Shown piece by piece: positions 9,026-16,711 of a stretch of 64,000 nt of DNA (positions are counted from its first letter, which is position 1; every line of letters starts with the position of its first letter). Both the position numbers and the translations under genes were made by a program. The stretch is from contig JAGDZQ010000014.1 in NCBI GenBank assembly GCA_049115715.1, positions 4,461-68,460 on the forward strand, given 5' to 3'. The DNA is from JAMZMI01 sp049115715. Its GTDB lineage: Bacteria > Bacteroidota > Bacteroidia > Cytophagales > Cyclobacteriaceae. The notes beneath the pieces are model-generated. The model searched no databases. It was not told where the DNA came from and saw nothing but the letters and a program-made list of their open reading frames with translations.

Positions 9026-9056
9026 AAAAAAAGGAACTCAATGAGTTCCTTTTTTT
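9026..9056. terminator. terminator after rpmA (bidirectional)
   Basis: Stem GGAACTC/GAGTTCC with an AAT loop, flanked by A8 on the left and T7 on the right, so it can work for rpmA and for the convergent HNH gene. Confidence 0.9.
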
Positions 9057-9060
9057 ATGT

Positions 9061-9552
9061 TTATGCTTCTTGTTTAACTTTTCTAGGTCTGCCAGGGAGT
9101 ACAGTATCAGGCTTGAAACCATTCTTGTATCTCTTTTTCCTCGTCTTCCAGACTTTGAAGTTGTTTTTGTTTCCAACTTCAAATTGCCACTTCATGTGAT
9201 CAGATTTTGACATCCACTGAAGGTTTTCGGCTTTATTGTTTCTGGGATTATTATCCTTATGGATAATCATTGTAAACTTCTCTGGATCTTCGTTCGGCAC
9301 GAACGCTTTAGCTACTACTCTGTGTGGGTAAACAGTTCTACGTCTTTTCTCATCATCAATCAAATCGAGGAAAAAACACTTACAGGCTTTGTTCCACCTT
9401 TGGCGCATTTGCTTACCCCTGATTTTCATGTGAGTTTGACTTCCTTTGTGCCAGGAAGTTCTGGTTTTGCTTCGAATTTTCCCGCGGGAGGAAATTTCGT
9501 AGTTGCTGAAGCCGTCGATTGGCCCCCACAACTCTTCTTTCTGTTCTGTCAT
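9061..9552 (-). CDS. NUMOD4 / HNH endonuclease-like protein
   Basis: 163 residues. The start W-G-P-I-D-G-F-S-N-Y-E-I-S-S-x-G-K-I-R-S is a NUMOD4 motif, a DNA-binding module of homing endonucleases. It is followed by an HNH_3-type core around 85-120 with H-R-V-V-A-x-A-F, I-H-K-D-N-N-P-x-N-N and E-N-L-Q-W-M-S. The usual first His-Asn pair appears as I-H-K-D-N-N. The basic tail contains G-R-P-R-K, an AT-hook-like piece. It is a lone gene with no visible intron or phage neighbours, convergent with rpmA. It could be a domesticated homing endonuclease; whether it still cuts DNA is unknown. Confidence 0.8.
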   Translation of the reverse strand: MTEQKEELWGPIDGFSNYEISSRGKIRSKTRTSWHKGSQTHMKIRGKQMRQRWNKACKCFFLDLIDDEKRRRTVYPHRVVAKAFVPNEDPEKFTMIIHKDNNPRNNKAENLQWMSKSDHMKWQFEVGNKNNFKVWKTRKKRYKNGFKPDTVLPGRPRKVKQEA

Positions 9553-9723
9553 CGCTTGTTAATTAACTTGGTTAAGGTATAAATAAACAAGCCGGTTCTT
9601 AATGGCTTCAAAGATAGCTCATTTGATAAATACTAAATAACCGATTGTGTAAAATATCGATCAATCATGGTGTAGAGTAGATGAGATATACTTATATATC
9701 GATCCAGATAATTTCCTGATCCT

Positions 9724-10179
9724 TTACTGCTTTTTGGTGTCGTACTTTTTTGGTGCGTACAAAAAACCAAATGCCTGAGCTCCTTCTTTTGTATGTACTT
9801 CGTGGTGTTTGTAATGCGCATGCATGATGCGCCTCATATAGGAGTTCTTGGCTTTGAATTGAATTCTTATCCTTCTATGCACAATTATGTCATGAAAGAT
9901 GAAATAGAAAATGCCATATGACATGACACCAAAACCAACAAATTTAAGTTCGCTGAATGCTTCTAGTTCATATCCTGCTATGATTAACAAGATAGAAGGC
10001 ACGCTAAAGACAAGTGCAAATAGATCGTTTCTTTCGAACGCATGAGTGTGAACGGAATGATGCGACTTGTGCCAGGTCCACAGGAAGCCATGCATGATGT
10101 ATTTGTGAGTAAACCATGCTACTCCTTCCATGAATAGAAAAGTGATGATAATGATTAGTGTATTTAAAATTATACTCAT
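9724..10179 (-). CDS. crtZ: beta-carotene hydroxylase, CrtZ type (fatty-acid hydroxylase superfamily)
   Basis: 151 residues, membrane di-iron hydroxylase. The His clusters H-K-Y-I-M-H-G, H-K-S-H-H, H-D-I-I-V-H-R-R and H-A-H-Y-K-H-H-E-V-H are all present, matching CrtZ, which hydroxylates C-3 of beta-ionone rings. About three to four hydrophobic segments are visible. Its ATG directly follows the ispH stop (TAGATG), so it is the last gene of the carotenoid operon. No clear terminator follows; only a short GATATA/TATATC palindrome is seen near 9690. Confidence 0.93.
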   Translation of the reverse strand: MSIILNTLIIIITFLFMEGVAWFTHKYIMHGFLWTWHKSHHSVHTHAFERNDLFALVFSVPSILLIIAGYELEAFSELKFVGFGVMSYGIFYFIFHDIIVHRRIRIQFKAKNSYMRRIMHAHYKHHEVHTKEGAQAFGFLYAPKKYDTKKQ

Positions 10180-11025
10180 CTAATATCCAGACAGCTCTTC
10201 TTTGACCTCTTCCATTAACCACATAGGAGTAGAGGTTGCGCCACATATTCCTATCGTATCATTTGGTTCAAACCAATTGATATTCAATTCCTTTTTGTTG
10301 GATATGAAATAGGTCGACTCATTGTTCTCCTTGCAAATATTATAAAGCACCTTTCCGTTGGATGATTTGGTTCCAGATACGAAGATCACTTTATTGTAGT
10401 TTTTTGCAAAATGCCGCAGTTCTTTGTCACGGTTTGAGACTTGTCGGCAAATTGTATCATGAGCATTAACAGCTATTCCAGAGCTCTCAAGGGTTTGCTT
10501 GATTTCATAGAAGCTACTTGTGCTTTTAGTTGTTTGGCTGTATAGAGTAAGGCTTCTGGGCAATTCTTCGATGTTTAACTCATTGATGTCCTGAAAAACA
10601 ACCGCTTCGTTACTGGTCTGAGCAAGCAGCCCCGCAACCTCGGCATGTCCATGCTTCCCGTAGATATAAATGTTCTGTTTTCTGTCAAATGAATTTTTGA
10701 TACGGTTCTGCAGTTTTAGAACCACAGGACATGAAGCGTCGACCAAGGTGAGGTCGTTTTCAATAGCAAGCTTATATGTAGAAGCTGGTTCTCCATGAGC
10801 TCGGATAAGGACTTTTTTATTTCTTAGTGACTGCAAGTCCTCGTGGTTGATTATTTCCAGTCCTTTCTTCTCCAGTCTTTTTACCTCCTCATCATTGTGA
10901 ACGATATCTCCAAGGCAGTACAGGTGATTCTCCTCCTCTAAGATGTCCTCCGCCATTTCTATAGCATAGACAACCCCGAAGCAGAACCCTGAATTTTGGT
11001 CTATATCTACCTTAAGATTTAACAT
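10180..11025 (-). CDS. ispH: 4-hydroxy-3-methylbut-2-enyl diphosphate reductase
   Basis: 281 residues. Last step of the MEP pathway, producing IPP and DMAPP with a [4Fe-4S] cluster. The three cluster Cys can be read in S-G-F-C-F-G-V, in D-A-S-C-P-V-V and in I-C-G-A-T-S-T-P. E-x-K-R-L-E-K-K-G and R-A-H-G-E-P are also characteristic. It sits inside the carotenoid operon between crtYcd (6-base gap) and crtZ (no gap), so precursor supply would rise together with pigment synthesis. I cannot tell from this window whether it is the only ispH in the genome. Confidence 0.95.
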   Translation of the reverse strand: MLNLKVDIDQNSGFCFGVVYAIEMAEDILEEENHLYCLGDIVHNDEEVKRLEKKGLEIINHEDLQSLRNKKVLIRAHGEPASTYKLAIENDLTLVDASCPVVLKLQNRIKNSFDRKQNIYIYGKHGHAEVAGLLAQTSNEAVVFQDINELNIEELPRSLTLYSQTTKSTSSFYEIKQTLESSGIAVNAHDTICRQVSNRDKELRHFAKNYNKVIFVSGTKSSNGKVLYNICKENNESTYFISNKKELNINWFEPNDTIGICGATSTPMWLMEEVKEELSGY

Positions 11026-11031
11026 ATACTC

Positions 11032-11739
11032 TCAACTCGAAATCAAGTGCTTTGGTTTTGAAAATTTAGTTTGAAAAAATTCGAAAAATGAAACGTTCAT
11101 TAATAATAAAAGCAGAGCATAAAAAAGGTCTTCAAATGGAATAGTAAAAAGTCGTATTCCCATATTATGAGTATTGTCATACCAGACAATAGGTTCTTCG
11201 ATCACCGAGCCGGTAAGGATTCCATTGATAATTAAGAATGGAATCAGGTGGATCAAATAAGCAATCCAGAATTTACTAAGCCAGGTAGGGTTAAGATATG
11301 CGATAATCAATAGGAAGATGCTGGTAAAAGCAAAGTTCCAAAACGTGTAAGCTTGTTCTGAGAAAAGAATAGCGGCTATCATGAGAATTATACTCATGAT
11401 GCCCGTAGTGACTCTCGATATTCTTTCTCCTTTAATGTTTGGAAGGAAGAATTTGACACACTCATAAATGAAAACACTCGAAAAAGGGACTGTTATAAAA
11501 AACAACCACTCCTCTATGGGAAGGTCAAATAAGTAGATTTCCGCTAGATATTTCTCATTGAACCCCCAAACACCATCCATGGTAAATATGACATCCCAGA
11601 TGATAAAAAATGTTCCTGTGATGAAAATAGCAGGGAATAATGAACTCCACTTTTTCGCATATTGTATTTTGGATTCAAATGAGCGGAGCAGGGGAAATGA
11701 TATTGTGATTGCGTGAAGGATGAGGTACATCATCTTCAT
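11032..11739 (-). CDS. crtYcd: lycopene cyclase, CrtYc-CrtYd fused type
   Basis: 235 residues, strongly hydrophobic with about six to seven membrane segments. The two-part layout of the heterodimeric/fused lycopene cyclase family is visible. Half one has F-T-M-D-G-V-W-G-F-N and P-I-E-E-W-L-F-F. Half two has N-x-M-G-I-R and I-P-F-E-D-L-F-Y. These P-x-E-(E/D) motifs carry the catalytic acids. It closes lycopene ends to beta rings; whether it makes one ring or two cannot be read. The start ATG overlaps the crtB stop (ATGA), a sign of coupling. Confidence 0.9.
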   Translation of the reverse strand: MKMMYLILHAITISFPLLRSFESKIQYAKKWSSLFPAIFITGTFFIIWDVIFTMDGVWGFNEKYLAEIYLFDLPIEEWLFFITVPFSSVFIYECVKFFLPNIKGERISRVTTGIMSIILMIAAILFSEQAYTFWNFAFTSIFLLIIAYLNPTWLSKFWIAYLIHLIPFLIINGILTGSVIEEPIVWYDNTHNMGIRLFTIPFEDLFYALLLLLMNVSFFEFFQTKFSKPKHLISS

Positions 11740-12575
11740 TGTATCGCATTGAATTTGTTGAGCAATAGTGTTTTGGCAAGCAAAACGAATTTGTGAAAAT
11801 CAGGTATCCTGATACGTTCTTGTTTGATCTTGGATGATGAGACTTTTTTTATTTTTTCAAATAAACGGATATAGTAGACATAGGCAAGGTAGACACCAGA
11901 GCGACTTCCGGTAGGCAGGTTTCTTATTCCCTGAAGAGCATGTTCAAAGTCCTTGTCTATATCTTTTTCGATTTCCAATTTCTCTTTTTTTCCAAACGCT
12001 TCAAAATCAACTCCCGGAAAATACACTCTACCTCGATCTTTATAATCACTTTTCATATCTCGAAGAAAATTGACTTTTTGAAAGGCTGATCCTAAACTTT
12101 TGGCTGAATCTTTAAGTGATTCATAGTAACTCTCATCTCCTTCGCAGAAGACTCTCAGACACATCAGTCCGACAACTTCAGCAGAGCCATAGATATACTC
12201 ATCATATCCGTCATCATTGTATGAGGCTTTGTCTAAATCCATTTCCATGCTACGCAAAAAGGCCAAGATCAAATCATGATCTATTTTGTACTGATTGACG
12301 ATTAATTGAAATGAATGAAGAACCGGATTTAGACTAATGCCTTCCTTTATTGATTTGAAAGTGTCTTCCTTAAACTCTCTGAGTAACTTTTCTTTATCAA
12401 ACTCATGAAATGTATCTACAATTTCATCCGCATATCGCACGAACCCATAGATGGCGTATATGGGAAGATGGAATCTCTTATGAAGTGTTTTAATTCCCAG
12501 AGTGAACGATGTGCTGTAGTGTTGTGTGATTAGCTTACTGCACGCTAGGGTTGTGGTTGTGTATAATCGATCCAT
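11736..12575 (-). CDS. crtB: phytoene synthase
   Basis: 279 residues, condenses two geranylgeranyl diphosphates to phytoene. The two Asp-rich motifs of squalene/phytoene synthases are present: Y-A-D-E-I-V-D near residue 52 and N-F-L-R-D-M-K-S-D-Y-x-D-R-G-R near 170. Family length is normal. It lies 20 bases after crtI and overlaps crtYcd by four bases, so it is a central operon gene. Confidence 0.96.
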   Translation of the reverse strand: MDRLYTTTTLACSKLITQHYSTSFTLGIKTLHKRFHLPIYAIYGFVRYADEIVDTFHEFDKEKLLREFKEDTFKSIKEGISLNPVLHSFQLIVNQYKIDHDLILAFLRSMEMDLDKASYNDDGYDEYIYGSAEVVGLMCLRVFCEGDESYYESLKDSAKSLGSAFQKVNFLRDMKSDYKDRGRVYFPGVDFEAFGKKEKLEIEKDIDKDFEHALQGIRNLPTGSRSGVYLAYVYYIRLFEKIKKVSSSKIKQERIRIPDFHKFVLLAKTLLLNKFNAIQ

Positions 12576-12595
12576 TTTTGCAGAGTCTAATAAAA

Positions 12596-14065
12596 TTACT
12601 TAAAATCTTTCGATATTTCTCTACTCACCACTTCACCAGAAATAATAGATGGAGGTACACCGGGTCCAGGCACAGTCAATTGTCCAGTGAAGTAGAGATT
12701 TTTTACTTTTTTACTTTTCATGGAAGGCTTTAATATAGCGGTTTGAAGGAGTGTATTTGCCAGTCCATAAGCGTTACCTTTAAATGAGTGGTAATCTTTT
12801 TCGAAATCGGAGTGTGCAAAACTCCTCTTATAAATAACACTATCTCTAATAGAAGTACCCGTGAATGCCTCTAATTTATCCATGGCCAATTCAAAATACT
12901 TTTCCCGTGTCTCATTGTCATCTTTAAGTCCGGGAGCAACAGGGATTAAGATGACAAGGTTTTCGCATCCTTCTGGAGCTACAGTAGGGTCTGTGATAGA
13001 CGTGGCAGAGGTGTAGAGTAGCGGCTTTGATGGCCATTTAGGATCAGAATAAATTTCATGAGCATGCTGCTTGAAGTCTTCGTCGAAGAAAAGCACATGA
13101 TGCTTCATGTTTGGAAGTCTCTTGTTTACACCAATGTAAAACAAAAGAGACGATGGGGCCATTGTTCGCTTATCCCAATATTTCTCAGAGTAATTTCTGT
13201 ATTCAGCAGGCAAAACTTGCTGCTCTAGGTGGTGGTAGTCAGCTCCTCCTACAACTATATCAACTTCGAAACGATCTGTTGGAGTGATGAGACTTGTGAT
13301 CTTATGATCTTTTATAACAAACTCTTTTACCTCACTTTCATAGTTAAAGGTCACTCCAAGGCTCTTGGCCAGTGAAACCATTGCCTCAACTACTTTGTGC
13401 ATTCCGCCCTTTGGGTACCAGGTACCCAGTGAAATATCAGCGTAATTCATCAGGCTGTAAAGTGCCGGAGTGTTTTCAGGAGTTGCTCCAAGGAATAATA
13501 CAGGGAATTCCAATAATTGGATGAGTTTCTCATGTTTGAAAAACTTCCTAATGTGCTTGCTCATAGATGTGAAAACATCCATTCTGAGTAAGCCAGACAA
13601 TAGGCGTAAGTCTATAAATTCCAGTAGCGATCGACTTGGCTTGTATACCAGATCATTAATCCCCACTTCATACTTGAATTCAGCCTGTTTTAAGAATTTC
13701 CGCAAGCCTGCTGAGCTTCCAGGCTCGATTGTCTCAAATAATGTTTCCAGATCTCCCATAGTCGCAGGGAGATCAATGTGCTCGTCTTTGAACTTGACCC
13801 GATAAGATGGATCTAGACGAATAAGGTCATAGTAGTCAGATGGTTTCTTGTCAAATGATGAGAAAAAACGTTCGAATACATCTGGCATCCAATACCAGCT
13901 TGGCCCCATGTCGAAAGTGAAGCCAGAGTCAACCAATTGCCTTGCTCTACCTCCTGGAGTTTCGTTTTTCTCTATAACGAAAACTTCATAGCCTTCTTTG
14001 GCAAGGTGACACGCTGCGGATAGGCTGGAAAAACCAGAGCCTATTACGCCAATTTTTTTACTCAT
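12596..14065 (-). CDS. crtI: phytoene desaturase
   Basis: 489 residues. N-terminal dinucleotide fold I-G-V-I-G-S-G-F-S-S-L followed by E-K-N-E-T-P-G-G-R-A-R. The C-terminal signature F-T-G-Q-L-T-V-P-G-P-G-V-P-P closes the FAD domain. CrtI-type enzymes convert phytoene to lycopene in four desaturations. First structural pigment gene after the sigma factor, with a 9-base gap. It might instead or in addition perform 3',4'-desaturation (CrtD-like), which sequence alone does not decide; as the only desaturase in the operon, CrtI is the better call. Confidence 0.94.
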   Translation of the reverse strand: MSKKIGVIGSGFSSLSAACHLAKEGYEVFVIEKNETPGGRARQLVDSGFTFDMGPSWYWMPDVFERFFSSFDKKPSDYYDLIRLDPSYRVKFKDEHIDLPATMGDLETLFETIEPGSSAGLRKFLKQAEFKYEVGINDLVYKPSRSLLEFIDLRLLSGLLRMDVFTSMSKHIRKFFKHEKLIQLLEFPVLFLGATPENTPALYSLMNYADISLGTWYPKGGMHKVVEAMVSLAKSLGVTFNYESEVKEFVIKDHKITSLITPTDRFEVDIVVGGADYHHLEQQVLPAEYRNYSEKYWDKRTMAPSSLLFYIGVNKRLPNMKHHVLFFDEDFKQHAHEIYSDPKWPSKPLLYTSATSITDPTVAPEGCENLVILIPVAPGLKDDNETREKYFELAMDKLEAFTGTSIRDSVIYKRSFAHSDFEKDYHSFKGNAYGLANTLLQTAILKPSMKSKKVKNLYFTGQLTVPGPGVPPSIISGEVVSREISKDFK

Positions 14066-14074
14066 TTATCAGAT

Positions 14075-14593
14075 TTATCTTTCGTAGACTTTTAAGTTGT
14101 CCTTAAGATCTTTTCTGGCAATATGGATTCTATTTTTAACTGTACCAATTGGGATGCTTAATTTTTCAGCTATTTCGTAATATTTGAAACCTCTAAAGTG
14201 CATCAGAAAAGGTGTTTTGTATGAGTCTGGTAACTGATCTACTGCTTTGTTAATATCCTTCAGTGTGAAATTCCCCTGAGCATCATTTTGAATGGAGCTG
14301 CTGGTAGAATTAATGTAGTGCAGGTTGTCCGTAGTGTCTATGAAAGTGTTTCTTCTTACCATTCTTTGATAGTTGGTAATGAAAGTGTTTTTCATAATCG
14401 TATACATCCACGCTTTTAGGTTTGTGCCTTCTGCGAATTTATCTCGATTCTTAAATGCCTTCATCATTGTGTCTTGAATCAAGTCATTGGCATCTTCCAT
14501 GTCCTTTGTGAGCTTCAAGGCGAATGGTTTTAACGAAGATGTGAGATTGTCTACTTTGTTGCTGAATTCTGATCCTGTCATTTTTGATCCCAT
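14075..14593 (-). CDS. ECF-type RNA polymerase sigma factor of the carotenoid operon
   Basis: 172 residues. Region 2 is visible at about 25-90 (D-A-N-D-L-I-Q-D-T-M-M-K-A-F, then N-L-K-A-W-M-Y-T-I) and region 4 at about 110-165 (P-F-L-M-H-F-x-G-F-K-Y-Y-E-I-A, then G-T-V-K-N-R-I-H). No anti-sigma gene is adjacent. It is placed between a CarH-like regulator and crtI, resembling light-controlled pigment clusters with a dedicated sigma factor. A second in-frame ATG lies at 14581 and may be the real start, because the predicted promoter would place the transcript start only a few bases before the ATG at 14593. Confidence 0.92.
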   Translation of the reverse strand: MGSKMTGSEFSNKVDNLTSSLKPFALKLTKDMEDANDLIQDTMMKAFKNRDKFAEGTNLKAWMYTIMKNTFITNYQRMVRRNTFIDTTDNLHYINSTSSSIQNDAQGNFTLKDINKAVDQLPDSYKTPFLMHFRGFKYYEIAEKLSIPIGTVKNRIHIARKDLKDNLKVYER

Positions 14594-14604
14594 TTAATGA
14601 TAGT

Positions 14605-14635
14605 TAAAGTTATCATTTTGTTTGACAATTACAAA
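14605..14635 (-). promoter_or_regulatory. predicted promoter of the sigma-crt genes
   Basis: On the minus strand, TTTG (14635-14632), a 19-base spacer, then TAACTTTA (14612-14605), one base off the consensus TAnnTTTG. It overlaps one arm and part of the spacer of the inverted repeat at 14615-14652. Confidence 0.6.
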
Positions 14636-14652
14636 TAAAAGTTAAACAAAAT
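14615..14652. promoter_or_regulatory. 12-bp inverted repeat, candidate operator of the MerR/B12 regulator
   Basis: ATTTTGTTTGAC (14615-14626), a 14-base spacer, and GTTAAACAAAAT (14641-14652): arms pair at 11 of 12 positions. One arm lies between the predicted -33 and -7 elements of the promoter, where a bound repressor would block polymerase. CarH/CarA proteins are known to bind operators over promoters in the dark with adenosylcobalamin; assigning this repeat to the neighbouring regulator is inference. Confidence 0.6.
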
Positions 14653-14759
14653 ATGTAAGACTATATTTTTAACTACTTAAAAGACTGAAAAAATAGACAT
14701 TATGGAATAAGGCGTGTTTTAGTTGTGTATTGTTTAGCTCAAAAATTTAATCAAAAAGA

Positions 14760-15653
14760 TTAAACGTATTGTGCTTCGCTCTCAGCTATTTCAATTAATT
14801 GATCAGGCCTTATGAGGATTTTAGTTTTTTGAGGAGGGATTATGTCCTGCCCCATCACTTGCATGCCTGAAATAAGAAGTGTGCTCTTTGAAAAAATCGA
14901 TGATAGACTATCAACGTAATTTTGAATTTCTGAACTCCCAGGTATCGAGGTTAAAACTGTAAGCACATAATCTGGATTATAATACTCATAAACAGATTTC
15001 ACATCGTTTACCGGAAGTGACTGCCCGAGGTAAATGGATTTGTTTTTCCTTGATCTTATTATCAGGTCTGAAAAAAGAAGACTTATCTCGTGAAGTTCTC
15101 CTTCGGGTAAGTAGAGGAGGAATTTTTTTGCGCTAGCCGCAGGAGGCTCGTATTGACCATCTATCGCGACGATAAGTTTTTGTCTGATCAAATTAGAGAT
15201 AAAATGCTCTTGTGCTGGATTTACAGCTCCTGTCTGCCAAAGGATACCGATTTTAGACAAAAACGGATATATTATTTTCAGCATCGTATCCTCAAAACCA
15301 ATCTTGAGGACGTTTGAAGACAAAACCTTTTCGAATCTTACTTCATTGAGATCAATCATGGCTATTGTGAGTGCATGGATTTGATCGTCGAAGTTGGAGT
15401 TTTCTTCTGTGATAGACATGACCTCACGCTGCATCTCGCCATCATTCATCTTGGCGATTTTGGATATTTTAAAGCCGTGAGCGTTTAATAATGATACATT
15501 TAAGATGAGCTTGAGTGCTTCATCGTCATAAAAACGTATGTTGGTTTCGGTTCTGTGAGGTTTGATGATTTGATAGCGCTGCTCCCAGATCCTTATTGTA
15601 TGAGCTTTAATTCCAGAAAGTTGCTCTAAATCCTTTATTGAAAACCTACTCAT
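14760..15653 (-). CDS. MerR-family regulator with cobalamin-binding domain (CarH/CarA-like photoreceptor)
   Basis: 297 residues. MerR-type winged helix at 1-70 (F-S-I-K-D-L-E, then H-T-I-R-I-W-E-Q-R-Y). A four-helix cap follows with W139-x9-E149-H150, the motif that covers adenosylcobalamin in Thermus CarH. The Rossmann-like domain has E186-L-H188-E-I-S, where His188 is the expected lower axial cobalt ligand; the usual final Gly of ExHxxG is Ser. CarH proteins repress carotenoid genes in the dark and release DNA when light breaks the Co-C bond. The gene lies upstream of the sigma factor and crt genes in the same direction. B12 binding is likely but unproven. Confidence 0.88.
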   Translation of the reverse strand: MSRFSIKDLEQLSGIKAHTIRIWEQRYQIIKPHRTETNIRFYDDEALKLILNVSLLNAHGFKISKIAKMNDGEMQREVMSITEENSNFDDQIHALTIAMIDLNEVRFEKVLSSNVLKIGFEDTMLKIIYPFLSKIGILWQTGAVNPAQEHFISNLIRQKLIVAIDGQYEPPAASAKKFLLYLPEGELHEISLLFSDLIIRSRKNKSIYLGQSLPVNDVKSVYEYYNPDYVLTVLTSIPGSSEIQNYVDSLSSIFSKSTLLISGMQVMGQDIIPPQKTKILIRPDQLIEIAESEAQYV

Positions 15654-15715
15654 CTACCCCTTTTTCTTATTCAAAACCATGCGTGAATATAACAGCAGGT
15701 CTTTCGAATTGTTTA

Positions 15716-16360
15716 TCAAAGTAAGTAAATAAAAAGACTTGTGAAAAAGATAAGTTGTGAGATGATCAGAATTTTACTGACTTGATTCTTTGCGTTAAAG
15801 TCAAATTTGTGAAATAGCAATTGAATCAAAAGTGCTGTGATGAACCAACCGAGATAGTTTTGAATCGGAATTTCATTGTTTTCCCAGCTCCAGTAGTCTA
15901 GATATATAGCAACTGGCTCAATGAGGAAATCGAGCAAAGTCATCATTGATGCTGCAATTATACTTTTAAGTACGAAATGGATTCTTAAATGCTTTGTGAT
16001 ACAGCCAAATGCGTAGGATAGAATAAACCAATTAATACCAATGATTATGGGAACGTCCCAAAGCTTCATCCCTAGTGTATTGCCATATTCGTATGATCCG
16101 AAAATCATTCCCGTCTTAACTCCCATAAGCTCAACTATGAATCCTATAGCACCAGATAGCGCTAAAAAAAGGAAGAGCTTTTTTTTAGATGCTTCATGGT
16201 TGTAAATAAGAATGCTGGCACTAATTAAAAGATTGACAGGCGTAAGCATCAGCATCCAACTTCTTGAGAAATCGAGCATGCAACCGACCGCTCCTACTAT
16301 GTGCAGAAGGATAAGTAAAAGACTTAATAAATAATATTTTCGCGATAAAGCGGTGCTCAT
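15716..16360 (-). CDS. cruF: carotenoid biosynthesis protein, CruF-like (DUF422)
   Basis: 214 residues with six to seven hydrophobic segments. Family motifs: V-E-L-M-G-V-K-T-G-x-I-F-G-S-Y-x-Y-G and L-D-F-L-I-E-P-V-A-I-Y-L-D-Y-W-x-W. CruF and its archaeal relatives add water across the terminal double bond of an acyclic carotenoid end (1',2'-hydratase). First gene of the minus-strand carotenoid run, 62 bases before the regulator. With CrtYcd and CrtZ it suggests a carotenoid with one 3-hydroxy-beta ring and one 1'-hydroxy open end. Confidence 0.85.
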   Translation of the reverse strand: MSTALSRKYYLLSLLLILLHIVGAVGCMLDFSRSWMLMLTPVNLLISASILIYNHEASKKKLFLFLALSGAIGFIVELMGVKTGMIFGSYEYGNTLGMKLWDVPIIIGINWFILSYAFGCITKHLRIHFVLKSIIAASMMTLLDFLIEPVAIYLDYWSWENNEIPIQNYLGWFITALLIQLLFHKFDFNAKNQVSKILIISQLIFFTSLFIYLL

Positions 16361-16405
16361 TACTTGGAAACCTAGTTATTTTGAAATGGTTTTAAAGAAG
16401 TGAAT

Positions 16406-16711
16406 ATGATAATTTATAATGTCACAGCAAATGTGGAAGAGAATATTGCAGAGGAATGGCTCATGTGGATGAAGGAAACGCATATTCCAAATGTGATGAA
16501 TACTGGATGTTTCAAGGAATTTAAGATTTTGAAACTACTAAATGAGCAGCCAGATGCTAGCGGAATCACTTATGCTGTACAGTACTTTGTGCAAGACATG
16601 AAAACGATGCATGAATATACTTCTAAATATGCAACTGGCCTTCAAATGGAGGTGTTGGAAAAATATGGTCAACGAGTGGTTGCTTTTAGAACGCTTCTGG
16701 AGGAGGTCTAG
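16406..16711 (+). CDS. DUF4286 family protein
   Basis: 101 residues beginning M-I-I-Y-N-V-T, the usual start of this small Bacteroidota family; an in-frame GTG two codons earlier is less likely. Contains E-E-W-L-x-W-M-K-x-T-H-I-P and a Y-x-V-Q-Y-F block, suggesting a small alpha/beta ferredoxin-like (ABM-type) fold. Function unknown. Divergent from cruF with only 45 bases between, and its 3' end overlaps the convergent GNAT gene by four bases. Confidence 0.8.
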   Translation: MIIYNVTANVEENIAEEWLMWMKETHIPNVMNTGCFKEFKILKLLNEQPDASGITYAVQYFVQDMKTMHEYTSKYATGLQMEVLEKYGQRVVAFRTLLEEV

